From: Climacium dendroides
Lineage: Eukaryota > Streptophyta > Bryopsida > Hypnales > Climaciaceae
Length of the DNA: 64,000 nt
Direction: 5' to 3'
NCBI GenBank assembly: GCA_950106755.1
Contig: OX467086.1
Span: 32,320,001-32,384,000 of the forward strand
Made by a program: the position numbers and the translations under genes. Below are positions 20,501-32,251 of this stretch, piece after piece (within the stretch, counting starts at the first letter, position 1; every line of letters begins with the position of its first letter). The notes under the pieces were generated by a model that ran no database searches, was not told where the DNA came from, and saw only the letters and a list, made by a program, of their open reading frames with translations.

Positions 20501-21499
20501 CTAGTTCACGAATCGGCACTGTCTCCGGATCTCGCCGGACTCGCCCGTGAGCACGTCCACCTTGCTCAACGCCACCATCGCCTTCGCGAAGTTGGCGTGG
20601 AACGTCTTCCTGTCCGTGTTGGCGCGCACCTGCCCTTTGGTGCGCGAGTCCACCCACATGCTCTGGTCGGACGTGAGCAGGCCCAGCTTGTTCACGATGT
20701 TCTTGAAGTACTGCGAGTCGAACTTGGTGGGCGACACCAAATCCAAGTCCACTCGAGTGCTGTTGTCGAGCGGCCGGGGACACTTCTTCTTCAAGTCCCG
20801 GGCGAAGTGCGCTTGCATGGTGGGGTCGATGTGGGCGCCCTGAATGCGGTTGTCGAAGGTCACGCACGGGGCCTTCCCGATGGTGTGTGCACCCGCCAGC
20901 GCCACCATCTGCGCGGCGCTCAGACCCTTCTTGTGGAAAACCTTCAGCAGCGCCGGCACCGTGTTGTTGGGCGTCAACAGATTGGCCGCCACCTCCGAAG
21001 CCCTGGACACCTTCCCGTCGCGGCGTCCGGCGGGGACCGTCCAGCCTTGGCCGCCGGTCAGGACCACGGTGTCGCGAACGGCGAACTGCAGCACGTCGGA
21101 GCAGGAAACCACCCCCGGGCACGCCGCTTCCACGGCCTCCTTGGCGGCGTCGATGGCCTCGTAGCCGTGGAGGCCGCCATTGATGATGTGCGTTTTCTCG
21201 GTGGAGGCTCCGTCCAGGAGCAAGGACGCGTCGCAGCCGCGAACGAAGCAGTCGTGGTATGCCAGGCGGAGAACGCCGGGGGCCACGGTGCTGTCGTTTT
21301 TGTAGGACTTGAGCAGGGACTTGTAGATGATGTGTTCGACGTTGGGGCAAGACTGGTGATAGAAGCCTTCTCGCACGCCTCCGTTACTACCGCTTTGCTG
21401 ACTCCGGGTAGCAGCGACGGGAGCGCAGATCAAACTCAGGACCGTCGCTGCAGCGCACAACGAGACCAGCACGCTGCGCAGTGCCCTCGCAACCGCCAT
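20501..21499 (-). CDS. Class III secretory peroxidase, copy 2
   Basis: 332-residue class III haem peroxidase, intronless, identical to copy 1 except at residue 143. Here it is Asp, the residue normally found in the conserved ARD..VLTGG helix; copy 1 has Asn. All catalytic and structural residues are intact: Arg78, distal His82, proximal His205, eight disulfide Cys and the signal peptide. A secreted enzyme that uses H2O2 to oxidise phenolic substrates is expected. It lies convergent to the ten-cysteine gene at 18,119-18,616. The one-base difference over 999 bp, with matching promoters, implies very recent exchange between the two genes or recent duplication of this block. Confidence 0.97.
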   Translation of the reverse strand: MAVARALRSVLVSLCAAATVLSLICAPVAATRSQQSGSNGGVREGFYHQSCPNVEHIIYKSLLKSYKNDSTVAPGVLRLAYHDCFVRGCDASLLLDGASTEKTHIINGGLHGYEAIDAAKEAVEAACPGVVSCSDVLQFAVRDTVVLTGGQGWTVPAGRRDGKVSRASEVAANLLTPNNTVPALLKVFHKKGLSAAQMVALAGAHTIGKAPCVTFDNRIQGAHIDPTMQAHFARDLKKKCPRPLDNSTRVDLDLVSPTKFDSQYFKNIVNKLGLLTSDQSMWVDSRTKGQVRANTDRKTFHANFAKAMVALSKVDVLTGESGEIRRQCRFVN

Positions 21500-21810
21500 C
21501 TCTGATGTGCTGTTCGCTTCCCTTCGGTCCTTCCGCTTCGGCCGGCCGTTTCAATCCCTGAAACGATGATTGGGCTTCAATTTCGGGTCTGTTGTCGATG
21601 ACTGCACCAAAATTAAGGCGAACCTTACCGGATGTTGTGAAGGTCGTAGCTCGACGTTTACTCTCTGTTAAGCCAGCCGCGCTCTCGGTCGAAACCGGAA
21701 TTTTCAAATGGATACACAGGCTCCTTGGGAATGGGTAGAAGATTCCAGAGCTGGACAGTTAGAGGTCATGGAAGCAGTGAGTGATGAGGAGGACAGAGTG
21801 CTCCGGCCTC

Positions 21811-21817
21811 TTATATA
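21811..21817 (-). promoter_or_regulatory. TATA box of peroxidase copy 2
   Basis: TATATAAG on the minus strand, at the same distance from the ATG as in copy 1. The promoter sequence is essentially identical between the copies, so different regulation would have to come from beyond about 1 kb upstream. Confidence 0.7.
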
Positions 21818-22476
21818 CGAGGCAAAGCCACTGTACTGAAAAGGAAACGGTGAGCTTTACTGGCCACAAGTCTTCCTGACCGAGTTTCTGAAAGAGCGTC
21901 AAAAGTATTCTGATATACAATTTATATACCCACTCGTATTTCCAAGTCGGAATTCCACCCGACTTCTGTAAAACCGGCGCTTGACTTCCACGCGCTCGTG
22001 TTACCGTGGCGGCCGTTGCCAGGACGTGAGCCGTGGATCAGACTTCTTCGGAAGATCGGGGCGGTAGCAGTTTTATTTCAATATATAATTTTTCAATATA
22101 CAATTCAGTACGTAGTCAACTTGGATCTCCTGGTAAACTCTCAAGACTTGTGCAGCTTCACCTTCAGTCCGTTCATCGTGGCTAGAGTATCTACCGTGGG
22201 ACGCTTCTGCAATTGGACCCACCCACTGGGCCATTTCCTGCGGTCCATGGAAACCGGACGCAGTCTGCGTTGAATTCCTTTGGAAAGGTGTAAGAGGCGT
22301 TACAAGCGTCATTGTTACTAATATGCTTCAGGTCGTGAGACGTGATGTGGTTTCGGAGGGGGAGGAAGGCGATTGTTGGATCGGATGAGCATGATCATGT
22401 AGTTACAGGATGTTTCTAAAGCTTGTGTACCATTTTGTGGAACACCGTAATTACCGCCCTAATGAGATTTCACACT

Positions 22477-24789
22477 GGATGAGTATTGAAGTGCAGATTA
22501 TACTATTTGGATGGGCATCTCAAATCGATCACGGCATTCGTAGTTCAGAGTTCAGAGTATTTTTCAGCTTTAAGACTTTGGATGTAGTGTGTATGGGAGT
22601 TTGGTATCTTTTGGATTTTGTTTGGTTGTTATATTCAAGGTGGTTTCCTGTCGAATCGCTTTTTTCCTAGAGTCTTTGGTTGTTGACACTTCTTACATAT
22701 TGTTCCACTACTACATTAGTGAATGAAATGTTTTCAACTCAAATTATATGTAGAAGCGAAAAGTCCTAAAAATAGTGAAGAGGCAAGATTTTACTACTTG
22801 AGTAGAATTAGGAAATTTTTGAAGTTTTCACTTTTCATTTGCAATCTTGCAATTGGAACTCATGTACCTTCAACAACTTCCAAGCCATTGTTTGGTATGG
22901 ATTAAGCATAGTTGTCAAGTCTCAAGTCACCTAGACATCTAGTCTATTTATTTGTTAAATAAGTCTATTCATTTGAGATTACCATCAAGATTTTTAAAAG
23001 ATCACAATGAAAATTTGCTAGATGACCCTGTTCATTTGAGATTACCATCAAGATTTATTAAAAGATCACAATGGAGATTTGTTCGATAAGTCTATTCATT
23101 TGAGATCACCATCAAGAAAAAAAATTTATTGATGGCACCTACCACTCACTACATGTGGCAATAGACAATATTGGAAAGTTTTTTTTGAAGTTTTTCATTG
23201 CTAAAGGTGTATCATATCAAATCTATTGAAGTTGTAACAATCCAAAAATGACTCAAGATAGAGGTATTCAGTTGAAAGTGCAAAGGCAATAATTACCTAG
23301 ATCTTTCTTTCTCTCAAGATAGTCTACATTCCATATTAAAAGAAATTTCATTAAATCCTATCAATTGTTATCATTAGAAAAACAATTTCAAAAATAAAAA
23401 ACAACCACAAGTACAAGTACAAAGATAGCTGCAAGAAAGACTAACCGATTTTTGTAGCATTTTTTACAATACTCATTTCTTTTAAAAGAGTATTGTATAA
23501 TTAGGAAAAAAAATTTAATGTAATTTTTTTAATGTATACACCTTTAAGAAGAAAGTACCTTAAGAAGCTTGTTAAGAAGGAAAAGCATAGAAAATATCTC
23601 TAAGTAGGAAAACTAAAAAAGTCTCATGAACTAGCAAAATCTCAAAAAGTTAGATACTTTTACATTTTTAATTTGTAAAAAATAAGAAATTTTGTGTTGA
23701 AGAATTGAATTGAAAGTCTAAGAAAATAATTTTTCTTAAAAATGTTTGATTTTCATTCTATAAAAAATTATCATGTAGAAATAGATCCAAAATTGAAAAA
23801 AACAAACTTGTAATTCCTCAATATTGTAGGTTTTATATGAGGCAATTATTTAGGGCTTTGTAAAAACTACTTTTCTGTCATGTCTAGTTTGTTTATACAA
23901 CCTCCCATATAATTTATAAAAGATTTTACAGTACTACTAAGTATATTTTTTTCCTTCATTATATATTTTGTATTGTATAATTACAATTGACTAGAGCTTC
24001 TATAAGCACTTGGTTATTAAATTATTTAATGTAGTTTTAAGAATATGATATTATTTTAAATGAATATGCTATTATTTTAAATGAATTGAAAAAATATATT
24101 GAAGAAATTGCAACCTAAACACCTAAATATATTCTAATTAATTTATCTCCTTTCTTTATTTCTAAATATAGGCCTTGGATAGTCATTTTTGTCTTCTAAG
24201 ATAATTTATGTTATATGTATAAGAAAAAAATGACAACTCTAGGTTTAGGTTTTGAAATGAATATGGGATATGCCACATTGTGAATTTGTGATGCAACAAG
24301 TGTAGACTTCCATATACAAAAATCTAACAGAAAAGACAAGAAAAATTCTAGATTTCTATATACAAGTGTTTAATTGTTGCAAGAAAAGAATCAAGATTGT
24401 TTGCCAAGAAAATTTTAAGAAGAGTTTTGTGAAAAGAGGGGGTGGGGTAGTTATCAAACTTCTATATAACTATATATTTAATATTGAACCTTTGGAATAA
24501 GTTGCTTTTAGTTTGGCAACAAGGCAAATTCATTTCTAAAATGTAGATTCTCCCTATTCAAGTAGAAATGAAAGCATTACAAAATTTAGCAAAACAATTC
24601 CAACTTTGAAAAACTTGAAATTTTTTTTCCAATTTTGAAAGTCCACTTTAAGGTAGGCAACAAAATTAAGTATATTTACTTGAGGGCCTCTTTACACTAG
24701 AAGAGTAGAAGTGAGTTTAAACAAGCTTTTAACCAATGAAAATTATGAAATCAAATTTAAACATTGAAAAGATCAAGAATTATAATTTT
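22477..24789. other. AT-rich segment present only in copy 2
   Basis: No gene is supported; open frames at 22,410-22,670 and 22,723-22,905 have no recognisable motif. A 63-64-bp imperfect tandem repeat marked by TTCATTTGAGATTACCATC lies at about 22,965-23,115 (starts 22,968, 23,031 and 23,095). The rest is low-complexity AT-rich DNA. Confidence 0.55.
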
Positions 24790-25271
24790 ACACTTAAATT
24801 TTTAAGTCCCCCTAACAGAATGATGTAAACAAAATTTTATTTTTTGTAGCATAAAAGTGTAATAGATGCAAGAGATACAAGACAAGACAAAAAGAGTTCT
24901 AAATAACAAAACTTGATATTGAAGTTTACAATATTAGAGCTAGAACCACAAGCTAAGATCCAACAGTTATATTCACAAGAACAAGAGTACGGAGAATAAG
25001 GTCTCTAATCTAAAACCAAGGTTGAGAACTATGAATTAGACATTAGAGTGAGTTGTCAAAATTAAGGAACCTTTCATTCTCGATTTCTATATATACTAAG
25101 TTGATTCCACAAGCTTGAAAGCTTCTTGACTTGCTTCCATCAAGTAAGAAGTTTCTTGAGAAGCTTTTACAAGTTTCTACGAGCTTCCAAAAGCTTAGAA
25201 ACTGTTTGAATTGCTTCTATCAAAAGATAAGTTTCTTGAGAAGCTTCCACAATCTTATGTCATCTATAACA
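24790..25271 (-). repeat. Chromovirus 3' LTR
   Basis: On the minus strand it begins TGTTATAGATGACATAAG at 25,271, next to the polypurine tract. It matches the 5' LTR throughout, including the words TTGATATTGAAGTT and ACAAGAGTAC (plus-strand reading). It is about 480 bp against 557 bp for the 5' LTR and visibly more diverged than expected for a young element. The left end is approximate. Confidence 0.65.
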
Positions 25272-25286
25272 TCATCTCCCCTTTTA
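25272..25286 (-). other. Polypurine tract of the chromovirus
   Basis: AAAAGGGGAGATGA on the minus strand immediately precedes the TG of the 3' LTR, as expected for plus-strand DNA priming. It sets the orientation of the element independently of the coding remnants. Confidence 0.7.
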
Positions 25287-26306
25287 ACGACAATTTCCAA
25301 GAAGAGCCTAAGTGACCCATGCATTACATATGCAGGAATTTAAGAATTCGACAAAGAATATCCATGACCATCATTGTCTTATTGGACACATTTCAGGGTT
25401 CAAGTGATGTTGATTTGATGTTGTATGTCGTACGACAATTTGTCGGTCTAAACATGTCTAATAAGGCCTCTTTCAAAATTGACTACTCATTAAAATCTCA
25501 TTTCAAGTATGACTCAAAATTCAAAATGTAATAAGTGATCATTCAATTGACACACTTCAATGAAATAAAACTTTAATATGTTAAGATAAAAAAGAGAGTA
25601 CTTTACTTGAAAATTATTTGAATGCCAAACTTAAAGTTAACTTTATTAGACTTTATTAGACGGACAAAGGGCCTATGGGACATATTGGATGTCATGTTTG
25701 TCTAATTGTCATCACGTTAGGGAAGACAAATATATTCATGACATAAGTCATTTATTGTTCTCTTGACAAAAATTGAATAAGGCTGCTCAGTCATCGATTG
25801 TAACCACAATTTTCTTCTGCAAGACAAACTCCAAGATATTGTTTAAAATTGGGACCTTCAAAACACCCTTGAAAAGTAACTTCTACACCTCTGGGTTCAA
25901 GGCTTCCAACTTACAATAAAATCACTAAAGCTCAAGTGTTGGGTTGAAGATTACCATGTTATGGCTAATTCATGCGAGGTCATTTTTGTTGTGCCAAAGA
26001 TCTACCTTCATCTTGAAATGAAGGTGGTGAAGATTCTGAAGTTTACAATAATTGATCCAATAATTATGACATAAAAAACTCAAATTTAGGCTCAATGCTT
26101 TGCTTAGAGTTTAAAAAATCTCCAAAAACCCTCCAATTAGACATATTAGAGTTTCCACAAAAGTTAACTTAAGACTAAAATTTTCTACAATTAAAGTGAA
26201 GACTTGTCTTTCCTTATCAATTCTCCTCCCTTTATATCAAGATTTACATAAAGAGGCTTTACTAAGAGGCTATTGTCACGATTTATTAAAATAGAGTTGG
26301 TAAAAC

Positions 26307-27360
26307 TCATATACCTTCTACAGTAAGTTGATTACATTTATTGCCAATTCTCATGTGTGTTCCTTGATCAATATCATATCCATGCCAATGTACTAGATAT
26401 TCCAACTTGCTACATTGATGTTGTGAATCAAGTACTTTTTTCACCTTATATTTTTTATGATTGTCTATTTCGATAAAAAGTAACAATGGTTGACTTATTC
26501 TCGACAAATTTGACTCTTTATATGATTCAAAAAGAAAAATATGAAAGACCAGATGTACCTTCATTGATGTTGAAAGTTCCAATTGGTAAGCAATAGGATT
26601 GATTTGTTTGTGAATAGAAAATGGTACTAGTCAATAATAGTCCAATTTGTCTTATGATTAGCAAATCTTGATGTTGCATCAAATGAGCCAAACTTTATCA
26701 CCGACTTAAAATGGAGAGAATTCTTTATACAACATGTCTACAGATGTTTTATAACGATCTTCAACTTTTTATAGATGAAGCTTCATAGTTTCTTGAAACT
26801 TTGATAACTTTGAGGCCAAATCTTGAGCTACCAGATTGTCCATTTAAGAAATATTGAATAAATCAAATTTTGAATGATATCTATAGTTGGTGTAGAATGG
26901 TATTTGACAAGTTGAAATATGGATAGTATTATTGTACGCAAATTCTACAAGGTCAAATGTGAAGTTCAATCATCTTATTGATAGTTGATAGTGCAACATA
27001 CATACTACTCCAAGACTAATTTACGTGTTTCATTTATCCATCCATTTGAGGATAAAAGACAAAAAAAAGATTAATTTCCACCTTTAGGGTTTCAAAAAAG
27101 GACAAAGACAAATTGCAATCCTCAATCTAATACAATATCATCTAGTAATCCATAATATCGATAAATAGTATAAAAAAATGCCTTGTTGTTTTTTCACTAG
27201 TGAGTGTCTTTCTACATGGAGCAAAATATACTATTTTTGTGAGTCAATCTACAATTATGCATATAGAGTCAAAAAAATTTGATAGAGATAAATTCATAAT
27301 GAAATTTATAGAGATTGAAGACTATGGCTGCTTTAGAATGCATTAGGAAAAAATGAACCC
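26307..27360 (-). pseudogene. Integrase and chromodomain of the chromovirus
   Basis: From high to low coordinate the minus strand gives an integrase core start (DSICIIVD then LTKIVYFAPCRKTL), an integrase C-terminal segment (NPIAYQLELSTSMKVHLVFH) and a chromodomain (IEIDNHKKYKVKKVLDS, then KLEYLVHWHGYDIDQGTHM). The last reads like the usual EYEVEEILDSR...YLVKWKGY..TWEP pattern. The Trp of TWEP is replaced by His-Met. The core between the start and the C-terminal part is broken by stops. The segment ends at 26,307 in a stop. The domain order is that of chromovirus integrases, where the chromodomain directs insertion into heterochromatin. Confidence 0.85.
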
Positions 27361-27469
27361 ACAAAGAGGCCTTGAATTTTCTTACTAATTTTTATACTAA
27401 TTGAATGAATATGAAGGTGGCCACATCCTCATTACAACCACCACTTGACGTGTGCTCCATTCTTCATGA

Positions 27470-29715
27470 TGGAACAATTACAAGATTTATAAGATCATGA
27501 AGATGGATTGGATAATGATGGAAAATTTTTGAATTCATCGTGCAATTCATAACCCAATTAGTGAGTTGAAAAGGCTCTTCCTACCTAAATCTATGAGATC
27601 ATGAAGATGAATTAGATAATGATGATGCAATTTTTGAATTCATCATGAAAACATTGAGGATCCTCTGGCGCATATATATATATATATATAAGTATTTTTC
27701 AAAATATAAAAAGCCGTCCATCAATTTAAAATTGTCACCATCATGATAAGATCAACGTTTGATGTCAAGAACTAAAGAATCAGAAGTTAATGTTTATGAG
27801 TGATTTTTTCACGTGAAGGAAAAAACCAACCGTAGAGTTTGGCCAAAGGAGAGTGTGTGGACCCTAATCTAAATTGCCTTTAGGTAATGGACTCCTATGA
27901 CCGTAGATAATATCCTAAATTCAAAATTACTTTTAAATCGTAATTAGGGTACCAAAAAGGACTCTAATTTAGCCCTAAAAAATAGATCCAATATATGACA
28001 CCATCACATGAAGACCACCATTTCACATGCATTGACTTCATTTGCAATTTTCACTTAATTTTCTATAATCAGCCTTAAGAAATTCAACCCTTTCAAATAA
28101 TTAGAATAGTACCTCCTCTTCTTTAGTCACTTTACTTATAAACCCTAATTTTTAGTGCAATTTGGATAGGGCTTCCACACTTGCCCCAAAACAAAAAAAT
28201 AACTAACTAATTATACATTCTTTTTAGATATCCCCATCCCACAAGAGAATCTGATGCATGTGTAATGATCCACTCAATCAAAACAAGGCAAGAAGATATT
28301 GTAATCAATCATCATAGTTTTCTTTGTGTTCAGAATCATAGAAAAAAGGTCATGATATAGCCAATAAGAGAAAAATAGTCACTGCAACATGGTAACAGAC
28401 CCCCTTGCACTAATTCAGCACTCCCGTCTTCATCCTTGCTCCCAATTGGGCAAGCCACAGCTTTCTAGAAATCTAACTTTTCCATCTTCATCCTCCTAAG
28501 AATTCAAGTCATTTGGTTGCATCAACTGCCAACCATCACTTGTCAATGTTGGCAATCTTTTGTGGTGGCAGTAGCTAACCTTCTGTCACTAAATTGGCCA
28601 CCAGCGCCTCATTTGTGCTCCAAACAGGTCGAGCCTAGACTTTTTGAAAAGCCAGCTTAAAGGCATATCTTTTCACTAATTTTTAGCTCCATCCAAGTTG
28701 CCAAGCTCCTCCTATTGCTTGTTAAAGTGGACAATCCCAATCTCAATTCTAATTCTCCCATCTGTCCTCAAAACCCTCCATTTTTCACCCATTTTTTTCC
28801 ATAAACGGTGAAACCAACTTGACAAATTGTTCCTACATGGTTCCCTTCTTTAATTCCTAACAATTTATACTTCAAAAAATCATAAAACCCAAAAAGCTCC
28901 CAAAACACATGCACATACACAAAAGTTGCAAGAAAAAATAGAGAGTGAGCACCAAACCCTAATTTCGCCTATACCCAACTTCCTAACGGATTAAAATCCC
29001 TAATGACGTTAATCCAACTCTAATTTGCTAAAAAAAATGCTACAATAGTGTAAATTGTGCCAATTTAGTGCAACTAAGCTAATTTAGCGCAAACTGTGCG
29101 AATTTAGTTCAAAACTTCCTAAATTACTATTTTTTCTAATTTTATTGTTTTTACTCCATTTTAGTGATTCCTTCACTATTCTAGTAGTAATTTCAAGTTT
29201 ACTAACTTGTTTTTTTTTCATATTTATTATTTTTGTAGTTTTCAATTTACTTTTAGCTTCATTTTCTTCTTGTAGCATTTTGTTTTTTGTTTTTTATTTT
29301 TTTATTTTTTTATTTTTTTATTTTTTTATTTTTTTAATTTGGAATTTCTCTTTAGTTTCTAACTTTTTTCTAATATCATTTTTCATTTGTAGGATTTTGT
29401 CTTTCACTTCTAAACATTCTACCATTTGCCTAATTTGGTTACTTTATCACATCATGCTTAAAGTCTTTTTAGTTTTAAATCTCTAGATTCTTCTTAGATT
29501 TTTCCCATTATTTTTTCCTAACTGCATTTTTAGATTTTCTCCCTAAATTCCTAAAATTCCTATTCTTATCTCACGGAATACTCTCAATTGTGGTTATAGC
29601 TTAATCCGGAGTACTAATACTTTTGGATGTACAAATTCAAGCATAATGTTTATATTTTTCACAATCTAAAAAGTGAACCAGTATGGTGGTTCACAATGTT
29701 GTATGAACTTGGGCG
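27470..29715 (+). mobile_element. Nested LTR-retroelement fragment (copy 2)
   Basis: Counterpart of 9,312-11,870. A + strand purine tract, GGCCAAAGGAGAGTG, is followed by TGTGGACCCTAATC at 27,856. It separates the integrase and RNase H parts of the chromovirus and so inserted into it before the segmental duplication. No protein domain is recognised. It contains the TTTTTTA microsatellite at about 29,290-29,335. Confidence 0.5.
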
Positions 29716-29727
29716 AGGAACAAAGAA

Positions 29728-30307
29728 CAAGGGGAGGACACTGTCCACATTTTAGCAACCCACTTGCGACGGAAAAAGTAATACATGTAATACATTTTAA
29801 AATTTAATTTAAAAAAAAAAAAATTATGGATAGATTTTATTACTTTAAAAGTTTATGTTTTGATTTATTGCTATCTTTTTATGCTAATAGTAATTAGTTA
29901 TAAATTTTTTAAGAAAAACGATACACCATAAAGCTGAAAATAACTTTGACACCTCTATATTATATAAGGAAAAAAAATTTGAAAAATGAAAAAGAAATTC
30001 TATAGAATAGCTTTCTATTGAAAGTTTATTTTGGTTGAATATTGATGCAATAGTCATCTTCATGTGAGCTCTATAAATATTTTAGTTGGAGAACATGCTA
30101 TTTTAGTTCATTTTTCAACCCTTTCTAGACAATATATCTTATGTTATTTGGAATTGAAATTTTTGTCAATAGAAACCTTTAGTCATTGTTAAAGAAAGCT
30201 CAAAATTTTAGGATGAAATTATAGTTTATTCAAAAGTAAATAAGGGGTCAAAAAATCACTCCTTCACACGTGGGTACCTCAAATGTAGTGAGAGTGTCCT
30301 CCCCGTG
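29728..30307 (+). mobile_element. hAT-like non-autonomous transposon, copy B
   Basis: 580-bp insertion absent from copy 1 (empty site near 11,880). Target duplication ACAAAGAA (29,720-29,727) and ACGAAGAA (30,308-30,315), 7 of 8 matching. Ends CAAGGGGAGGACAC and GTGTCCTCCCCGTG form the terminal inverted repeat. Internal sequence matches copy C and, inverted, copy A. No transposase frame is present. Confidence 0.85.
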
Positions 30308-30479
30308 ACGAAGAATCAACTAGCATTACTAGAATTGTTGTATAAAGTTAGACTTGCTCAACTTTAAAAAAAAAGTCATTTGTTGTTGGTTGTATGCCAC
30401 TTTTCCTTTTTTTAGTATCAAATATGATCTTCAGAACAAGACATCTAACAATGCTTGTTGCTTTCCGGAACAATATGTG

Positions 30480-30912
30480 ATGAAGAAGTTGAAACATAAT
30501 AATAACGTGTTACAATGAGCTTGATGTCAATTGACTCAATTCAAAACATTAGCAGCCATGAAATACTGAAGATTTTTTTATTTGTATATACAATCACTTA
30601 ATGTAATGTACCTTTAAGTACGTGATGCCATTTCTAAAAGAAGTCTACAATAGCAAGAAGTTCTTTATCATAAATCTCATAATTGATTTCAGTAACTTAG
30701 TTTTTTTTCAAATAAAATACAATTGGATGAAGTCTCTTTTCTTCTCCCATTTGCAAGAGGATTGCTCCTAATGCAAAATTTGAAGCATCCGTTTTTATAT
30801 AGAATGGTTTAGCAAAATTTGGATGGATCGAGATTAGAATTATTGTAAAAATTGACTTCAATTGTTGGAAAGCTTTCTCTACATCAAGTCCCCACTTTAG
30901 TGTCACACCCAT
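30480..30912 (-). pseudogene. Ty3-gypsy RT/RNase H fragment (copy 2)
   Basis: The open stretch 30,697-30,912 encodes VTLKWGLDVEKAFQQLK and then FYIKTDASNFALGAILLQ and LHPIVFYLKKN. These match the RT/RNase H junction of gypsy elements, including the first catalytic Asp in TDAS. Below 30,697 the frame continues with gaps (YEIYDKELLAIV-like, then WHHVL) and stops. It belongs to the minus-strand chromovirus. Confidence 0.85.
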
Positions 30913-31241
30913 ATTTGTTTGAGATACTCAAAATACCTTAGTAAGTAAGGGGGACCTTGGAGGTGACTTCTCAAGCTTAGCAAAAGTTTAAAAAAGGAGA
31001 AATAAGAGATTTTTGCACAATAATATCCTAAATTAAAAGAATATAGTAGAGCTTCTTATATTTTTTAAAAGTCCTTGAAAAGATACTTCCAACCATTTAA
31101 AGAACCCATGATTTGAAATAATTGGCTAAAAGTTATAACCTTTCAAAGTTGTTGGTGTCTTGATGGCATTAGGACACTTAAGGATTAAGAATGAGAGATT
31201 TCCAATGAATCTTTCAAGGAAATATGGCATGTAATATATCA

Positions 31242-31553
31242 TAGAATAATTAAAATAATTATTTTAAAGACTTATCGAAATCATTATCATGCATTCTATT
31301 CAAATATATCAAATTTTTACTAATATGTGATACAATGAATGCATACCAAAGCAAACACGAGCCCCTAGTCATCATACTACTAAAATCATAAGTCCCTCTG
31401 TAATATCACAAATGCTACCATTAATACTAAGGACTGGTGCTTGCTATGCTACGCATTTATTGTATCACATATTAGTAAAAATTTGATATATTTGAATAGA
31501 ATGCATGATAATGATGTCGATAAGTCTTTAAAATAATTATTTTAATTATTCTA
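31242..31553. repeat. 312-bp long inverted repeat
   Basis: Arms of about 105 bp (31,242 onwards and up to 31,553) are near-perfect inverted copies starting TAGAATAATTAAAATAATT. The ~100-bp centre contains GTCCCTCTGTAATATCAC. It could be a MITE or two converging copies of one terminus. Confidence 0.85.
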
Positions 31554-31718
31554 TAAAAATATTTTCAATCATACATACATAGAAATCATATTTTTACACA
31601 ATGTGATATTACTGAAATAGAGTAGCAGTTCACAATCACCTCTATAATATCACTTTTTACAAAGGTTGATATTATAGAAATAATATAGTCATTGCAATTG
31701 AGGTGATATTAAAGAGGA

Positions 31719-32057
31719 TCAATATGATGATATTATAAAGGTAGAAATTCCATTGCTTTTTTTGGCTTCATACTTCTTCTGCATTTCTATGATTTTGTGC
31801 TTTTGTGAGCTTTGAGCTTTTGATGTCAATTTTTTTATTGTTTTAATCAAATGATTTGAGAAATTTATTAGATTGAACCGATTTTGGATTTCACAACAAT
31901 TAAATTGTTCACTAAGCTTTTGAGATTTACAAATTTTTCCTTTAAATTCTTCTATTTGGATTGCCATTGTTTGTAACAATTGAGTCAAATTTCTAATGCA
32001 TTCTAATGTATGTGTATCTTTTACCGTATTCATCATTGCATGTATTTCATTTATCAT
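31719..32057 (-). CDS. 112-residue hypothetical protein in the insertion
   Basis: An open frame of 112 codons lies inside the insertion specific to copy 2. The protein is Lys/Gln/Ile-rich with heptad-like spacing that could form a coiled coil, and ends in SYX hydrophobics. No family is recognised, there is no TATA box or GC rise, and the surrounding DNA is transposon. It may be a captured or chance frame. Confidence 0.2.
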   Translation of the reverse strand: MINEIHAMMNTVKDTHTLECIRNLTQLLQTMAIQIEEFKGKICKSQKLSEQFNCCEIQNRFNLINFSNHLIKTIKKLTSKAQSSQKHKIIEMQKKYEAKKSNGISTFIISSY

Positions 32058-32251
32058 TCATTAAATTTCTATTGTTTATTTCAGTGTATGCTTATTTATA
32101 AAAAAATTATATGAAGATATTAGTAATTTTTATCTAAAGATTTATTGAAATTCTTACTCTGCATTCTATCTAATACATAAAAATTTCTAATGAAATTCTA
32201 ATGAAATTCTAATGGTGAATGCGTAGCATAATAAGCGCCAACCGCTAGTTG

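Larger units (their letters stand above)
19562..22476. repeat. Near-identical 2.9-kb peroxidase block, copy 2
   Basis: Partner of 6,221-9,137 at an offset of 13,341-13,342 bp. It contains the peroxidase gene, promoter and both flanks. Identity falls at both edges. Confidence 0.85.
31242..32251. mobile_element. Composite ~1-kb insertion with CTAGT ends (Helitron-like?)
   Basis: This block is missing from copy 1, where the flanks join cleanly near 12,800. It holds three related ends: + at about 31,242-31,368, - at about 31,435-31,553 and + at about 32,130-32,251. Each runs from a shared AT-rich start through GCATTCTAT to a GC-richer tail. Two tails end in CTAGT, the form CTRRT expected for Helitron 3' termini. 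The insertion lies between A and T. The expected 5' TC is not seen and the terminal hairpin is poor, so the class is uncertain. Confidence 0.45.

Noticed and set aside
29145..29486. 113-codon Phe/Ile-rich membrane-like frame
   Set aside because: It is the translation of the TTTTTTA microsatellite and surrounding T-rich DNA.
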